Shown here piece after piece: positions 46,801 to 57,401 of a DNA stretch of 64,000 nt (position 1 is the first letter of the stretch; every line of letters starts with the position of its first letter). The stretch comes from Psettodes erumei (Eukaryota > Chordata > Actinopteri > Pleuronectiformes > Psettodidae), in NCBI GenBank assembly GCA_016785225.1, contig JAFBJZ010000616.1:1966001-2030000 (forward strand). The letters are read 5' to 3'. The notes beneath the pieces were generated by a model. That model did not search any database and was not told the DNA's origin. It was given only the letters and a program-made list of their open reading frames with translations. Both the position numbers and the translations under genes were made by a program.

Positions 46801-49800
46801 GTACGGGGAGGATGAAAATGTGTCAAATCACAGAACGTGTCTTCTCCCGCAGCAATACCAGAGTGCCATTCGAGCTCACAAAGCAGGAAGAGCGGTGGAC
46901 TTTGACGAGCTGCCGGTTCCCCCCGGTGAGGTTCTTCTGAGACTTCTGGGCTCTGTGAAACTTGATTTGCATTGTGTGCGGTTCTCTAGTCCTGAGGGTG
47001 CTACTTACCGTACATCATAACACACAGTCTGAGTCTCTGAATCAGTTCCAAATCACATGTTTATGCACTTGATCAAAAAAAAGTAAATCCAAGAGTCAGA
47101 GTGAGCATTTGGTTTTGATTTCCCAGGCTTTCCTCCGATCCCGGGCCAGAAGGCAACGGGGGCTGAGCAGGGATTTGTTGCTGCTCTGGAGGCGGCCAGT
47201 AAGCTCGCCTCTTCTGATGCTGCTGAAGTACCAGCTGAAGAAGAAGACGAGGAGAAAGAAGAGGAGGTGGCTGTTGGCATTTTTTTTTTGTGAGGTTGCG
47301 GTGGAGAAACTGTCGCTATAGTGTTTCCCGTCTGTTGCAGTCAAAGCCCGCTGTCCCAGAAGAGCCGAAGAAGCCCACGTTAGACGTCCCCCCTCCGGCT
47401 CAGGGGCGGAAGAGGACTCCTTCAGCTTCACCCGACAGATCAGCTGCGAGGGAAGGACTCTCACCAGCAGGTCAGCTTCAAAAGTAGAGCTGCAACACTT
47501 AGCTGATCCACCGATTTGGCAATCAACCGGTTTGACTAAATGACTGCCCGAATAAAACAAGACAATATCTCATGGAGAAAATAATTCGCCAGTTGATGGA
47601 TGATGAAAATAATCCATTACATCCTGTCCCAAGGTGTCCCAACAAGACACTTAACTCGGTTCAGCCTCTGCTGAAACTGGTCAAAGGAAGTGCTGTTGTT
47701 TTCTGTGGCCATAAAATCATGAAAAGTGATTCCCAACGTATTAAAGTCCATACGCTGCACGTGCTGACTGCAGTTAGAGTGAGGACTAATGTCAGGTTCA
47801 CTGTGTAAGTGTGAGAGAGACAGCTTCTATGCAGAGGTGGACTTGACGCCCACTCAAGAACATCTGCTTGTTCAGATGCATTTGACTCAGAATCTTCTGT
47901 CCTTCTTTGATCTCCAGCGGTTCAGCAGCTGGAGTTCCTGGAGGGGCGCAAGAAGCAGTACATGAAGGCGGCGCTGCAGGCCAAGCAGAAGAATGACATG
48001 GAGCAGGCCAAGATTTTCCTCCGCACCGCCAAGGGCTTCGACCCCATGATCGAGGCGGCACGCAGCGGGAGAACTGTGGACATCAGCACGGTGAGGGGGA
48101 GCGCGTGGACTCTGCTACTGGTAGTTCATGTCACCTACTCACCTGTAGAAATGAGCTCTGTTCATATCTATCAGTGGAAATGAAGGTAGAGGAGAAAATA
48201 CTTTCTTTTTCTACTAAAACCTTTGCTTCACTGCTGATGAAGCTATTACTTGTTTTCAGAAATGTTCCATAATCATGAGAACGTGAAGTTGATTTAATGT
48301 TTATTTGTTGAGCTGGTTTTGCTTCAGAATCCAAATATCCTGTTGAAGATGTGGTAAAATTAACCACATGCAAGAGTGTGGTTAATTTTCGGGGACAGTA
48401 CATGGCTGCTCAGTTTGTTTTCTCAGTGTTCTCACGCTTTTAAGTTTACTTTTTTCAAAATAGCGTATTTGCACGAGGGTGCAATACATGTTTTGTTGAG
48501 AAAACCAATGGCGAGAAAGTGCTTTAAAAGGTTTGAGGGGAATTCACGGAGTCCCGCTGCACCTGCAGGTGCCGTCGCCCCCTGGTGACGAAGATGACGA
48601 CTTCATCCTGGTCCATCACAGCGACGTCCAGATCTCAGAGAAAGCCGAGCAGGTGTACGCACAACTGGCCAAGATCCTGAAGGAGCAGTACGAGGTACAA
48701 CCTGCAGGGTGACGACCCAGAGATACAGATTACAGATTATAATGACGTGTAATCGCTGCAAATGATTTCTGCCAACGCTTTGAAATCGGACAAACTGCAA
48801 AGCTCATTGATCTTAGAAACTCCTGTCGCGATGAAAGATTTTAGAAGGTAAAAAAAGTGAAGAACACGAGAACATTGCGTTCTGTAGGAGCGATTTATTT
48901 TCAGGATGAATAAAACTGATGTTTATCATTGTAACAAACTTTATAAATAATCCCAAAGTAGAATATTTTTCAGCTCGAGTTTCAGAATGAAGTCTGGTTT
49001 CTCTGCACTGTTTGTGAAGACAAACTTTTTCCTTGAGATATCTTAGATTTGTTTCTCCTCCTAGAAATGTATGACTCACTCCAAGCAGTTCACACACCTG
49101 GGCAACGTCTCCGAAACCACAAAGTAAGACTCCCAAAAGCTTTCATTCAGTTTGGGTTTGACGTACAGACTCAGGCCGGAGCGAAAGACGCCACTCCTGC
49201 TTTCATCTAATGAGATTTACTTTAACCTTTGTTAAAAAAATACTTCCTTGTTTAACCATCATGGCGTTATTGATTTCTTACAACCACCTCCTGCGTGCGT
49301 TACTGCGCTGCAGGTTTGAGAAGATGGCCGAGAGTTGTAAGAAGAGCCTGGAGGTCCTGAGGCTGGCTCAGTCCAGGGCTCTGCCTCCTCCTAAACATCA
49401 CTTTGAGGAGAGATCGTTTCACACCGTCAGGTGGGCACAGATCCAAATCCACCACCAGCGACTTTAAGAAATACAAGCTACAGCTTTTTGGAAATTCCAC
49501 CATCGTCGTCATCCTGTCGTTTTCTTCCTTCCAGGATATTTCCAGAGCTGAGCAGTACTGACATGGTTGTTATTATTGTTAAAGGGATGAATCTTCCTGC
49601 GCCAAGTGGTAAAGACTCACAGTTACATATAGGTTTCAGTTCTGCACTGTCTGTACTGTGATCGTGTTTATACAGTGGGGCTCTGCAAACCCTGGAAAAG
49701 TACTTCCAGCTCCTAAAAGTTTGAAATGGACTGAAAAGTTCATGCTTAAAATTCAGTTTTGCCTTTAAAGTCGATCTTTTGTGCTCCAAAGTTAAACCTG

Positions 49801-51403
49801 AATTGAGATCTTCTCTGAGGTCCTCAGTTATTTTCATTCCGCATTGTTTTTTCTATGTTTGGATCTGGTCTCGTTTGCAGCTTTAGCTACCACTAAAATC
49901 TTACTGTAACGTTTACGTCTTGATTTATGGTCTTGTTGGCTCTCACAGTTTATTTTAACCAAAACCTTCACACTCAGATTGAGGTCTAGTGAAAATATTT
50001 TGGGTTCGATGTGTTGTGAGAAACCTTCTCTTCTTTCCTCAGGAATTCAAACAAACGATCTAGATGCCTACGTCAAGTTTGACTTCCCCTACCCCAGCAC
50101 CGTAAGAAAGCTCAAACTGCAGCGTGTTTTCTTTTCCACACATATGGGCTGAAGAGACAATACACACCACTGACTATTTTTTTGTTTTGTCGCCACCAGG
50201 AGCAGCCTCAGAAACACAAAACAGCTGTCATCAAGAACACCAACTCCCCAGGTGAGGCATGAAGGTTTTTAACGCTGACTTCAGGTGGACTTCTGTCACA
50301 TTTTCCGTCCAAAACACGCGGTTCGTTGAATCTCTTCATCTGCCCCGTCGTCCGCCCAGAGTACAACCAGAGCTTCACGCTGTCGATCAACCGCAACCAC
50401 CGCGGCTTCAGGAGGGTGGTGACGTCCAAAGGCCTCAAACTGGAGCTGCTGCACAAAGGGTGAGTCGCAGGCGGAGCTGCTGTGCCCACACCGCAGAGCA
50501 ACGCCCCCCCCCCGTAGGTTCAGGCTCGCAGAGGAAATATGATCGGGAGGGGTTTTCTCATTCGTCGGAGGTCCCTCGAGCGTTCAAACGCTGATTCTGT
50601 TTTATTATTTAAGTCCTGGACATTCATTTGAAATTTGAATTCCTCGATCCTTCAACTGAATATTGACTCATAAAGTTTCAAGCGGTTGCAGATGATTTAT
50701 ACATGTAAGCAATATCAATGTGGGGAAAAATGTTGTATGGAAATTGTCACAGTACCACAGTGAAACTAAACCCCTGATGATTTCTCGTGACAATACAATA
50801 TTTTATCCGTGTATCCCCCAGTTCTACTTGTAGGGTGAGGAATGCGTCATTTAAAGACTTTTCAGATTTTAGTTAAAGCATTAAAAGCTGAGCTTGATCC
50901 TCTAAGTCTGTATGCTACACTGTGACAAACACTGGGATGTCACATTTACTTAGTGTGACGTGATGATGTTGTGCGTCGTCTCACAGAGGTTTCCTGAGGA
51001 GCGACAAGCCGATCGGGACGGCGCTGGTCAAGCTGGACAAGCTGGAGTCGCAGAGTGAAATCAGGGAAATCGTAGAGGTGAGCGGCGCGTAGTTTGAAAA
51101 GCAGACGAGGAGAAAGACGGGAGAAAACCAACTGGGTTTGCGAAGATGCTCCCGTACGACCGTTTGCGTTCCTCCCGTCAGGTGATGGATGGCCGTAAGC
51201 CCACGGGAGGTCGCGTGGAAGTGAAGGTCCGTCTGCGCGAGCCTCTGAGCGGCAAGGACATGCAGACGAGCACCGAGCGCTGGCTGGTGATCGACCAATT
51301 GCACGTGAGTACCTGCAGAAGAGCTGTCTCGCTTGACAAATCAGAAATGATTCATGTCTTCATGTTTTTCTTTACTTTTCATATCTCCAAGGTTCTTGTT
51401 TAG
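40803..51403 (+). CDS. cc2d1b: Coiled-coil and C2 domain-containing protein 1B (Lgd/Freud-2 family)
   Basis: This protein binds CHMP4-type ESCRT-III subunits through its DM14 domains and is also described as a repressor of serotonin-receptor gene transcription. The 24 coding exons are 40803-40865, 42106-42250, 42337-42440, 42942-43052, 43443-43586, 43786-44122, 44767-44975, 45466-45544, 45873-45956, 46091-46227, 46853-46925, 47127-47266, 47341-47470, 47918-48090, 48569-48694, 49065-49123, 49314-49430, 49535-49608, 50043-50101, 50200-50251, 50360-50459, 50987-51077, 51182-51304 and 51392-51403. Phases agree throughout and give about 913 aa. The N-terminus is MFGKKKRAPQPRGQGAAAAKQ. The four DM14 domains lie in exons 5-6, 7-8, 10-11 and 14. 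The C2 domain spans exons 18-23 (VVIIVKGMNLPAPSG, DGRKPTGGRVEVKVRLREP). It is closer to the 1B than the 1A paralogue (MGLFVDLDPEEM, SETTKFEKMAESCKK). The donor of exon 12 is weak (gtggct) and the final exon is uncertain. Confidence 0.93.
40866..42105 (+). other. cc2d1b: cc2d1b intron 1
   Basis: 1.24 kb. It holds the LINE-like remnant at about 41520-41680 and otherwise no recognised element. The other longer introns (42441-42941, 44123-44766, 44976-45465, 46228-46852, 47471-47917, 48091-48568, 48695-49064, 49609-50042, 50460-50986) are discussed only where they hold a notable element. Confidence 0.55.
41520..41680 (+). pseudogene. Possible LINE ORF2 C-terminal remnant
   Basis: The translated stretch DPDVDPACSHLSPASLVHML, followed by WSSPS, resembles the C-terminal part of L1-type reverse transcriptase proteins of fish (Cys-rich, then HMxWSCP). 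It is short, lacks domains on either side and has lost a cysteine of the motif. The resemblance is from memory. Confidence 0.35.
46228..46852 (+). other. cc2d1b: cc2d1b intron 10 with unassigned sequence
   Basis: A 625-base intron whose composition (about 46310-46760) differs from its neighbours. Open frames on the minus strand at 46381-46575 and 46611-46826 cover much of it. It may be a transposon fragment, but no family was recognised. Confidence 0.35.
48356..48389. repeat. Perfect 13-bp inverted repeat with 8-nt loop
   Basis: Arms aaaattaaccaca (48356-48368) and tgtggttaatttt (48377-48389) in cc2d1b intron 14. They are exact reverse complements. Confidence 0.95.
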
Positions 51404-51484
51404 ATGCTCCTGCAGGATTAAAGATCACCACAAGATACAGGTAATTATTAATAAATTAAATGCAGATCTGTCGCGTGTCGTCAG

Positions 51485-51570
51485 CAGGATACCAAACCAA
51501 ACTAAGCTAAGCTAAGCTAAGCAGCTGTTTTATGTGCATATCTCCCAGAATGTCAAACTGCTACTTTAGA
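51485..51570. repeat. Fragment of the AAAGGAATAGTTC-type element
   Basis: Repeated aagctaagctaagc units, then tatctcccagaatgtcaaac, resemble the right half of the element at 52709-53013. It is truncated. Confidence 0.45.
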
Positions 51571-52708
51571 CGGAGGTGTTCAAGATACGTTTCACTTTGT
51601 GCTTCCCACCTGACCGATAACATATGTCTTCCAGATTAAAGGCACCCAATCAGAAACAGGCGTCTGGGATCCGACGAGGACAGACCGTCGCTCAGATTTG
51701 ACTTAAGACCCGCGCGGGTCGTTTGACTTATTAAACCGTTTGCACATTTGCAAGACACCGGAGCTCCCTTCGCACACGGCAGTCCACCAGGAGGAGACGC
51801 GGAGCCGGCCCACGGTAGGTCAGCCGGTCCCCCCCCCCCCGGCTCGGCGTCTGTCTTCAGCGCGACGAGCTGCTGCGGGGGCCGTGATGCATCAGGCAGC
51901 CTTCGGGGCGAAGAGCCGAAGGCTCTGTCAGGCGCCCCGGAAGGTTTTCCTCTTGCATCACTCCTGCTCCTGGAGGACGGCACTGCGCCCTGTGCTGATG
52001 CTGAAGGGGCCCAGTGTCGAGCTAACCTGATCCTGCTGCCCGACTCGACTTTAGTTCTTATAATATATCAAAGAATGTGTACATATTCCTCATATTATAC
52101 AGCTCTGGTATCTAGAACTGCACCTATGCACTAATACCAAAGTAATCACTATTGCTGTAAAGTCCTGCGTATTTGAAATCGCCTTCAGCTGCCAAAACCT
52201 GCGACGACGGACGACACAAGAGGTTCGCGTATGTGACGGGACGTAAATTGTCAGGGTTTGTGTTTTTTTTTCCACACAATTCTGCTTTTCAGTGTGAAAA
52301 CAGGCAGACACACAACACCTTCACAGATGTTTGACAGGAGTAAGCCAAGTTCTGATGATACTATCTATGTAAGGTACAATTTACACAATTGTTGTAGACC
52401 AGACTCCCTTTTTGGCACCTTTCACTTTAGTTATTATGAGTATGTCCTGAAGCTGTGGTGACCGAACTGTCCACTTTATTTATCTGTGGCTTTAGGTGTG
52501 TGTTAGACTTACATCGGGGCTTGTTTACACTGAACAGCACAAGTCTGAGCAAAGTTTGTGAGACACAAAAGTTGAACTGTTTCAGAAAGCTAAATATTAT
52601 TTATACGTTAGAACAGATGTTCATCATTTCACAGATGATTACCTTAGGCATTTCTCAGTAAACACCACTGGCTGACTCCACTTTACCAGCATCCTGTGCT
52701 TATTTCAC

Positions 52709-53013
52709 TTAAAGGAATAGTTCGGCTTTTTGGGAAATGCATTTAATGCGTTAGATGAGAAGATCAATACCACTCTTGTGTGTGTTTAAATATGAAGCTG
52801 GAGTCAGAAGACAGTTAGCTTAGCATGAAGTCAGGAAGCTGCCAACGCCTCTGAAGCTTACTAATCAACATCCCGTTATTTTAATCTGAATACGCTTCGT
52901 GCTAAGCTGAGATATTCGCCCTCGGCTGCGTGCACAGACGAGCTCTCGTCTCGCTCTCGGAAAACCAGAAACCGAAGCAGCCGATTTCCCAAACTGCCAA
53001 ACTATTTCTTTAA
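52709..53013. mobile_element. MITE-like element with TTAAAGGAATAGTT termini
   Basis: The left end ttaaaggaatagttcggc and the right end (reverse complement ttaaagaaatagtttggc) match closely. The interior carries the known teleost blocks gatgagaagatcaataccac and gttagcttagcat. It is 305 bp, non-coding and apparently complete. It lies in the cc2d1b 3' UTR if the distal polyadenylation site is used. Confidence 0.75.
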
Positions 53014-53069
53014 ATGTGTGGGACTATGCATCGCTTCTCTCCTGCAGTGGGATTAATCCCCAGGTGTTT

Positions 53070-53739
53070 TAAAGAGCCAGTTCACCCAAAAGACAAAAGA
53101 CACAAGCAGCAGTTTCTAACACACTACAAACAAAGCAAATATTGAACTTTGAACAACATGGAAGTTGCAGTCGGGTTGATGCCTTGTGCAACGGCTGAAG
53201 CTGCACTGCTTTGCTGCCTTGAATTTGTTTGAAGGAGCTGTGGAAGTTGTATGAAGACAGAGTCTGATCTGTTGCCATGGTGATGCACAGGCCTCAGTTC
53301 TCATGCAGGGACAAAGGCAGAAGCAGACAAAATGCCTTAACTCAAACACTGTAGCTCTTGTTGCTGATATTTCTTCACAAAAAATGAGGGCAGAAAACTG
53401 TGGATGATGTGAAAAAGACGATTGCAGCGGTAACAGTTGAAAGTTCGAATTATGTTTCTCGTTTAAAGTATGTTGAAGGAGTTGAATCTGAAAGAGGAAG
53501 TTGTAGAAGTTTCTCTCATTCTTCTCTTCATTCATTTCTTTTGAGGAAAATTACCCACCCAATGTTAAATATCTCAGAAAGTATGAAATATTTCAAAAAA
53601 TTTGAATACACCCAATAATAATAATATTAATAATGTGCTACAACAAACTGGTAAAAAAAACAACATATGAACTCAGGTTTAAGTGAGAAAAATGTGTTTG
53701 TTTTTTTTGTTTTAGTAATTTGAGTGAACTGACCCTTTA
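53070..53739. mobile_element. MITE-like element with AAAGRGYCAGTTCAC termini
   Basis: The left terminal repeat at 53070-53090 and the right at 53719-53739 are inverted copies that agree at 18 of 21 positions (core cagttcac). It is 670 bp and shows no transposase. Copies with the same ends are common in teleost genomes. Confidence 0.7.
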
Positions 53740-55245
53740 CAGTTTTTTACTACAGCATTGTAACTGATGCTGACAAAAGAAGCCATAGATGAACATACTG
53801 AGCCAATCACATGACTCCCATTCCCACCAGGTTTACCTCAACACTGCCTGCAACATTTAGTGAGTTGCCAACATTACATTGGTCCCTACATTTCCATTTC
53901 TCTTCTTTGCAGCACTTTGTTTTAGGAAAACATCAGTGGAACCTTTATTGGTTTAAATCTTGTGTTTTGATGTTTGGATCACCATGCTTCCATAAAAATA
54001 AAAAACAAAACTTTTTGGATTTCCAAAATAATCTCGAAAGCAAGATTTTTTTTGTGGACTCGATTTCTCTTATCCTAGTTAAAATGTGCCATTAAAAAAT
54101 GCCTTCTTTTCATTTCACACTGTTGAGAATTTTCTGTTTGTTGCTTTCTTTAAGCAAAAAATAAAAATCTGATTTCGTAAAGAGAACTTTGTTGATCCAA
54201 AACAAAGGAAATAAACCCACCAATTTCAATTTTCTAGAAGTTTTTATTTTACATATACTACATTTTTTTTAATTTGTTTTGATAAAGACCACTTTTCTTG
54301 ACATTTGTAGTGTAAAGAAAAGATGTACAGGGTTTTTGGCTTTTCAGACATTTTTGACCTATTTTGATTTTTTTTAAAAAATTCTTTTAACAAACCCAGT
54401 AAATGGAAATCAGGATCTTCATCTGCAAAAGTAGAGGAATTAGCTGTTAAAATTAAAGTCGATTTATCTCTCTTCACTGTTTTCAAGCTCGTATCTGTTT
54501 GCATGCAGTGTTAGTTTTGGATGGTTTTACAACTGAATACAAAAAAAAGCTACTTTATCAGTCAAAACAAATTACACCTTTTTTTGGATTTAGGACATAT
54601 TGCACACATCAGGTAATGCCAAAAAGAAAAAAAAACGGAACAGAAAACAGGGAAATCCTCGCATCTCCTCTTCATTTATGCTTATTTTTTTAAAAACAGA
54701 AGAGCTGAGCGTCACACAGTGAAGACACCGGCTCCGGTACGATCACAGTAAATTAACCCAGCCGGTGACTTTTGATCTCTGAACATCTGAAATCAGCTTC
54801 GCTAACGTTACTTTTTGCTACAGTAGCTCCTAAAACACTTCAAATTGAGTAATAACTTAATACAGAACACCTACAGGTCTATCTAACTGAAAGTGGAAGA
54901 GTCGGCTCGTCTGCAGATTTTCATGTGATTGTCTGATTCTCAACTTGTGATGACTCCAATAAAACACTTCAACAGAACCTCTCGTACGGCACTAACTGTA
55001 CTTTTTTTTTTTGTTTTTGCTTAGCCCCATCAGATTTTTCCATGAGCATGATTAAAGATGGAGAAGTTGCAGTAAAGCAGAGCGATTAGTGTTCACGGCG
55101 CTTGGACTTTACAGCGTGTGGGGATTTAGTGATTAGGCCAGAAACAAAAACAGGCGGAATACATTCTTAAGATTTTTTTTTTTTCATCCAGGTCCATGTT
55201 GCTGAGGGAGAGCACAATGCAGAGCAGAAACAGAACCCACCCCAC

Positions 55246-55247
<2 letters not shown>

Positions 55248-55285
<38 letters not shown>
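55248..55285. repeat. CA microsatellite
   Basis: About 19 uninterrupted CA units between cc2d1b and zfyve9. Confidence 0.95.
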
Positions 55286-55287
<2 letters not shown>

Positions 55288-55826
55288 GCCAGATCTGTTC
55301 CTAGAAGCACAGACAGTTGAGGCCTCTGAAGCGATCGACAGGGTTCCTACGCAGGCCCGCGAACGTTTGGAAAACGTTCTGGGAGCAGGGTGGCCATGGT
55401 TTCGGGGCTTCGGGAGGACGAGAAGCTGCAGAGGATGCGAGATGAAATACATTCAGCTTGAGGTGGAGCTCGCAGGAACCCTCTGCGATCTTTCCGAACA
55501 CTGGAAAAGCTGTTCCACTGTTCTTCCACAACACAGTGGATGCTCGCTTTAGCTCTCCTGTAAATGGCTTAGAATCCAGTGCACTGCTTCTGCAATTTTA
55601 ATAGTTTTTATATATTTGTTTATATATATATATATATATCTTTACATCTTCATCAGTTATTCTCTTTGTATGATTAAAAAGACACCAAAATAACTTGAGA
55701 GGTTTTCTCCGACGCTGCTGGACAAACACCAAGCGCTGATGATTTTGAAGTTGATTGATGAGATTAAAAAGTTTTTCCTCCTCTGCTTTTTTTTCCAGCT
55801 CTATGTACAGATTGTTTGAGTTTCTC

Positions 55827-55832
55827 AATAAA
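55827..55832 (+). terminator. cc2d1b: Candidate distal polyadenylation signal of cc2d1b
   Basis: AATAAA followed within 30 bases by a GT-rich stretch (tttttgtgtgttttt). It lies 4.4 kb after the stop, so it could instead belong to an unannotated transcript. Confidence 0.4.
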
Positions 55833-57401
55833 GCATTGAAACCTATTTTTGTGTGTTTTTAAACAGCTGTCTAGGAAAAAAAAAGGGGCTTCTCTCTGAC
55901 TTGAGAGTAACATGTCTGTCTCTCGGTGGGATCTACAGATGTGATGTAAGGATGGAGGGGAAATCCTTCTGCTGACAAAAATATGTACAACAAGTCAATG
56001 CGTTTGTCCAGGAAGTAAAGCATCTGGTGATTAATGAGTAAAGCTTAAGAGGTGAAGCTGAGATGTTCTTTTTTTTTCCCTTAATGAATCACTGTAGCAG
56101 GCACTGAGCACCACGGTGCAAAAAAAAAAAAAAAAAAATCACCACACAGAGGGAACTTCTCCCTCCCCGGTCGACGCTTTGTCGTTTCCTCGTTGAAGTC
56201 TCCCTTGTGAAGAGCATCTGTGCTACACAGAGGGACGTGAGTTCAGAGCTTCAGGCCCCCCCCCCCACCCGGCTGCCACAGTGACGTCAGAGCGACGGGC
56301 GAAGCGGAAGCCGAGGAGCCGGAGTCGGGCGGCGGCTCCGTCCGGATACCCACACCTGTGTCGGCAAGTTGCGCGTCCCGCTTGCGGGATAAGGGCCGCA
56401 CGCCGTGCTACTGTGTTCAAGCGGCGGTGATCACGCACCTCAGACAAAAGGTCATCCGCCCCAACCGGCCAAATTCACTCTCTGTACATTTAGAATGATT
56501 GTGAGGATTTCTAGCTGGTTCCATATTCTCAGATGCGACAGTTTGCCGAGGTTCCTTATTGTACTTTACAGCAAACTGAGCATCTGTGGGTTCAGACATT
56601 TAACGACGCCACTTTGAGCTAATCGTGAAGAAATGGAGGACATTTTTCACTGTTTTAAGAGAGAGTGAAAATGCGAAAACAGATTGATTGACTGATTATG
56701 AAAATAATCATTTGCTGTGGCCCAAGTTTTTTTTTTAATGTAATAAAATTGACTGCTCACAGAATCAAGTGTGCCACAGCATTCTGCATCAGTCAGCTGC
56801 TTTCAGGACCGGCGACAGTCAACACACACGAGGAGGCTTGTGGCATTAGCCTCATCAGACTCATGACCAAGCACCACACATTTGATATATGCACAGTGAT
56901 TAGCACTTTATATTAACAGCCTGCACTTCTTGATGTCTTTCATTTGTTTATGTCTCTACTCACCTTTGTATTTTTAAATTTTTTTTGTTACTGTGGAAAC
57001 GAAATAAAACCAACCGTTAAATGGGAACGGCACCTTGCTCATACCACAGTGCAGCGTGGGTATCGGGACGGACGCGGTGGGATGGGGGGGCGCCCGACGG
57101 GTGAGGTGGAGGGCGCCACGTGACGACGACCCGCTCTGAGCTTCCTCGGACGCCAGGCGACCTCCGCGGCAGAAAAACATGGTGGTCGGATGCATAGGTT
57201 TGACTAGGTCTGAGGAGTGCTACCTCGCCTGGCACAGCACAGCTTCCGGGCTCTTCTGAAGTGCAAACAGTTGAAGGGGGGTGACGGAGGGGCGGAGAAC
57301 CGGGCTGTGAGATGATGTCAGGAGGTCCAAAAGTACAAAAAAAAAAAAAAAACAGTGTGGGGGTGGAGCTCCGGGGGTTGGTGGGGCGAGCGTGGCTCCC
57401 C

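Larger units (their letters stand above)
51404..57401. other. cc2d1b 3' UTR, intergenic repeats and zfyve9 3' UTR
   Basis: No coding exon was found between the two convergent stop codons. Plus-strand AATAAA occurs near 51449, at 54958-54963 and at 55827-55832. The last has a GT-rich downstream stretch and looks most like a genuine site, which would imply a 3' UTR of up to 4.4 kb. No convincing minus-strand signal for zfyve9 was found. ATTAAA at 56734-56739 (minus) is a candidate. A CA repeat lies at 55248-55285. Confidence 0.5.
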
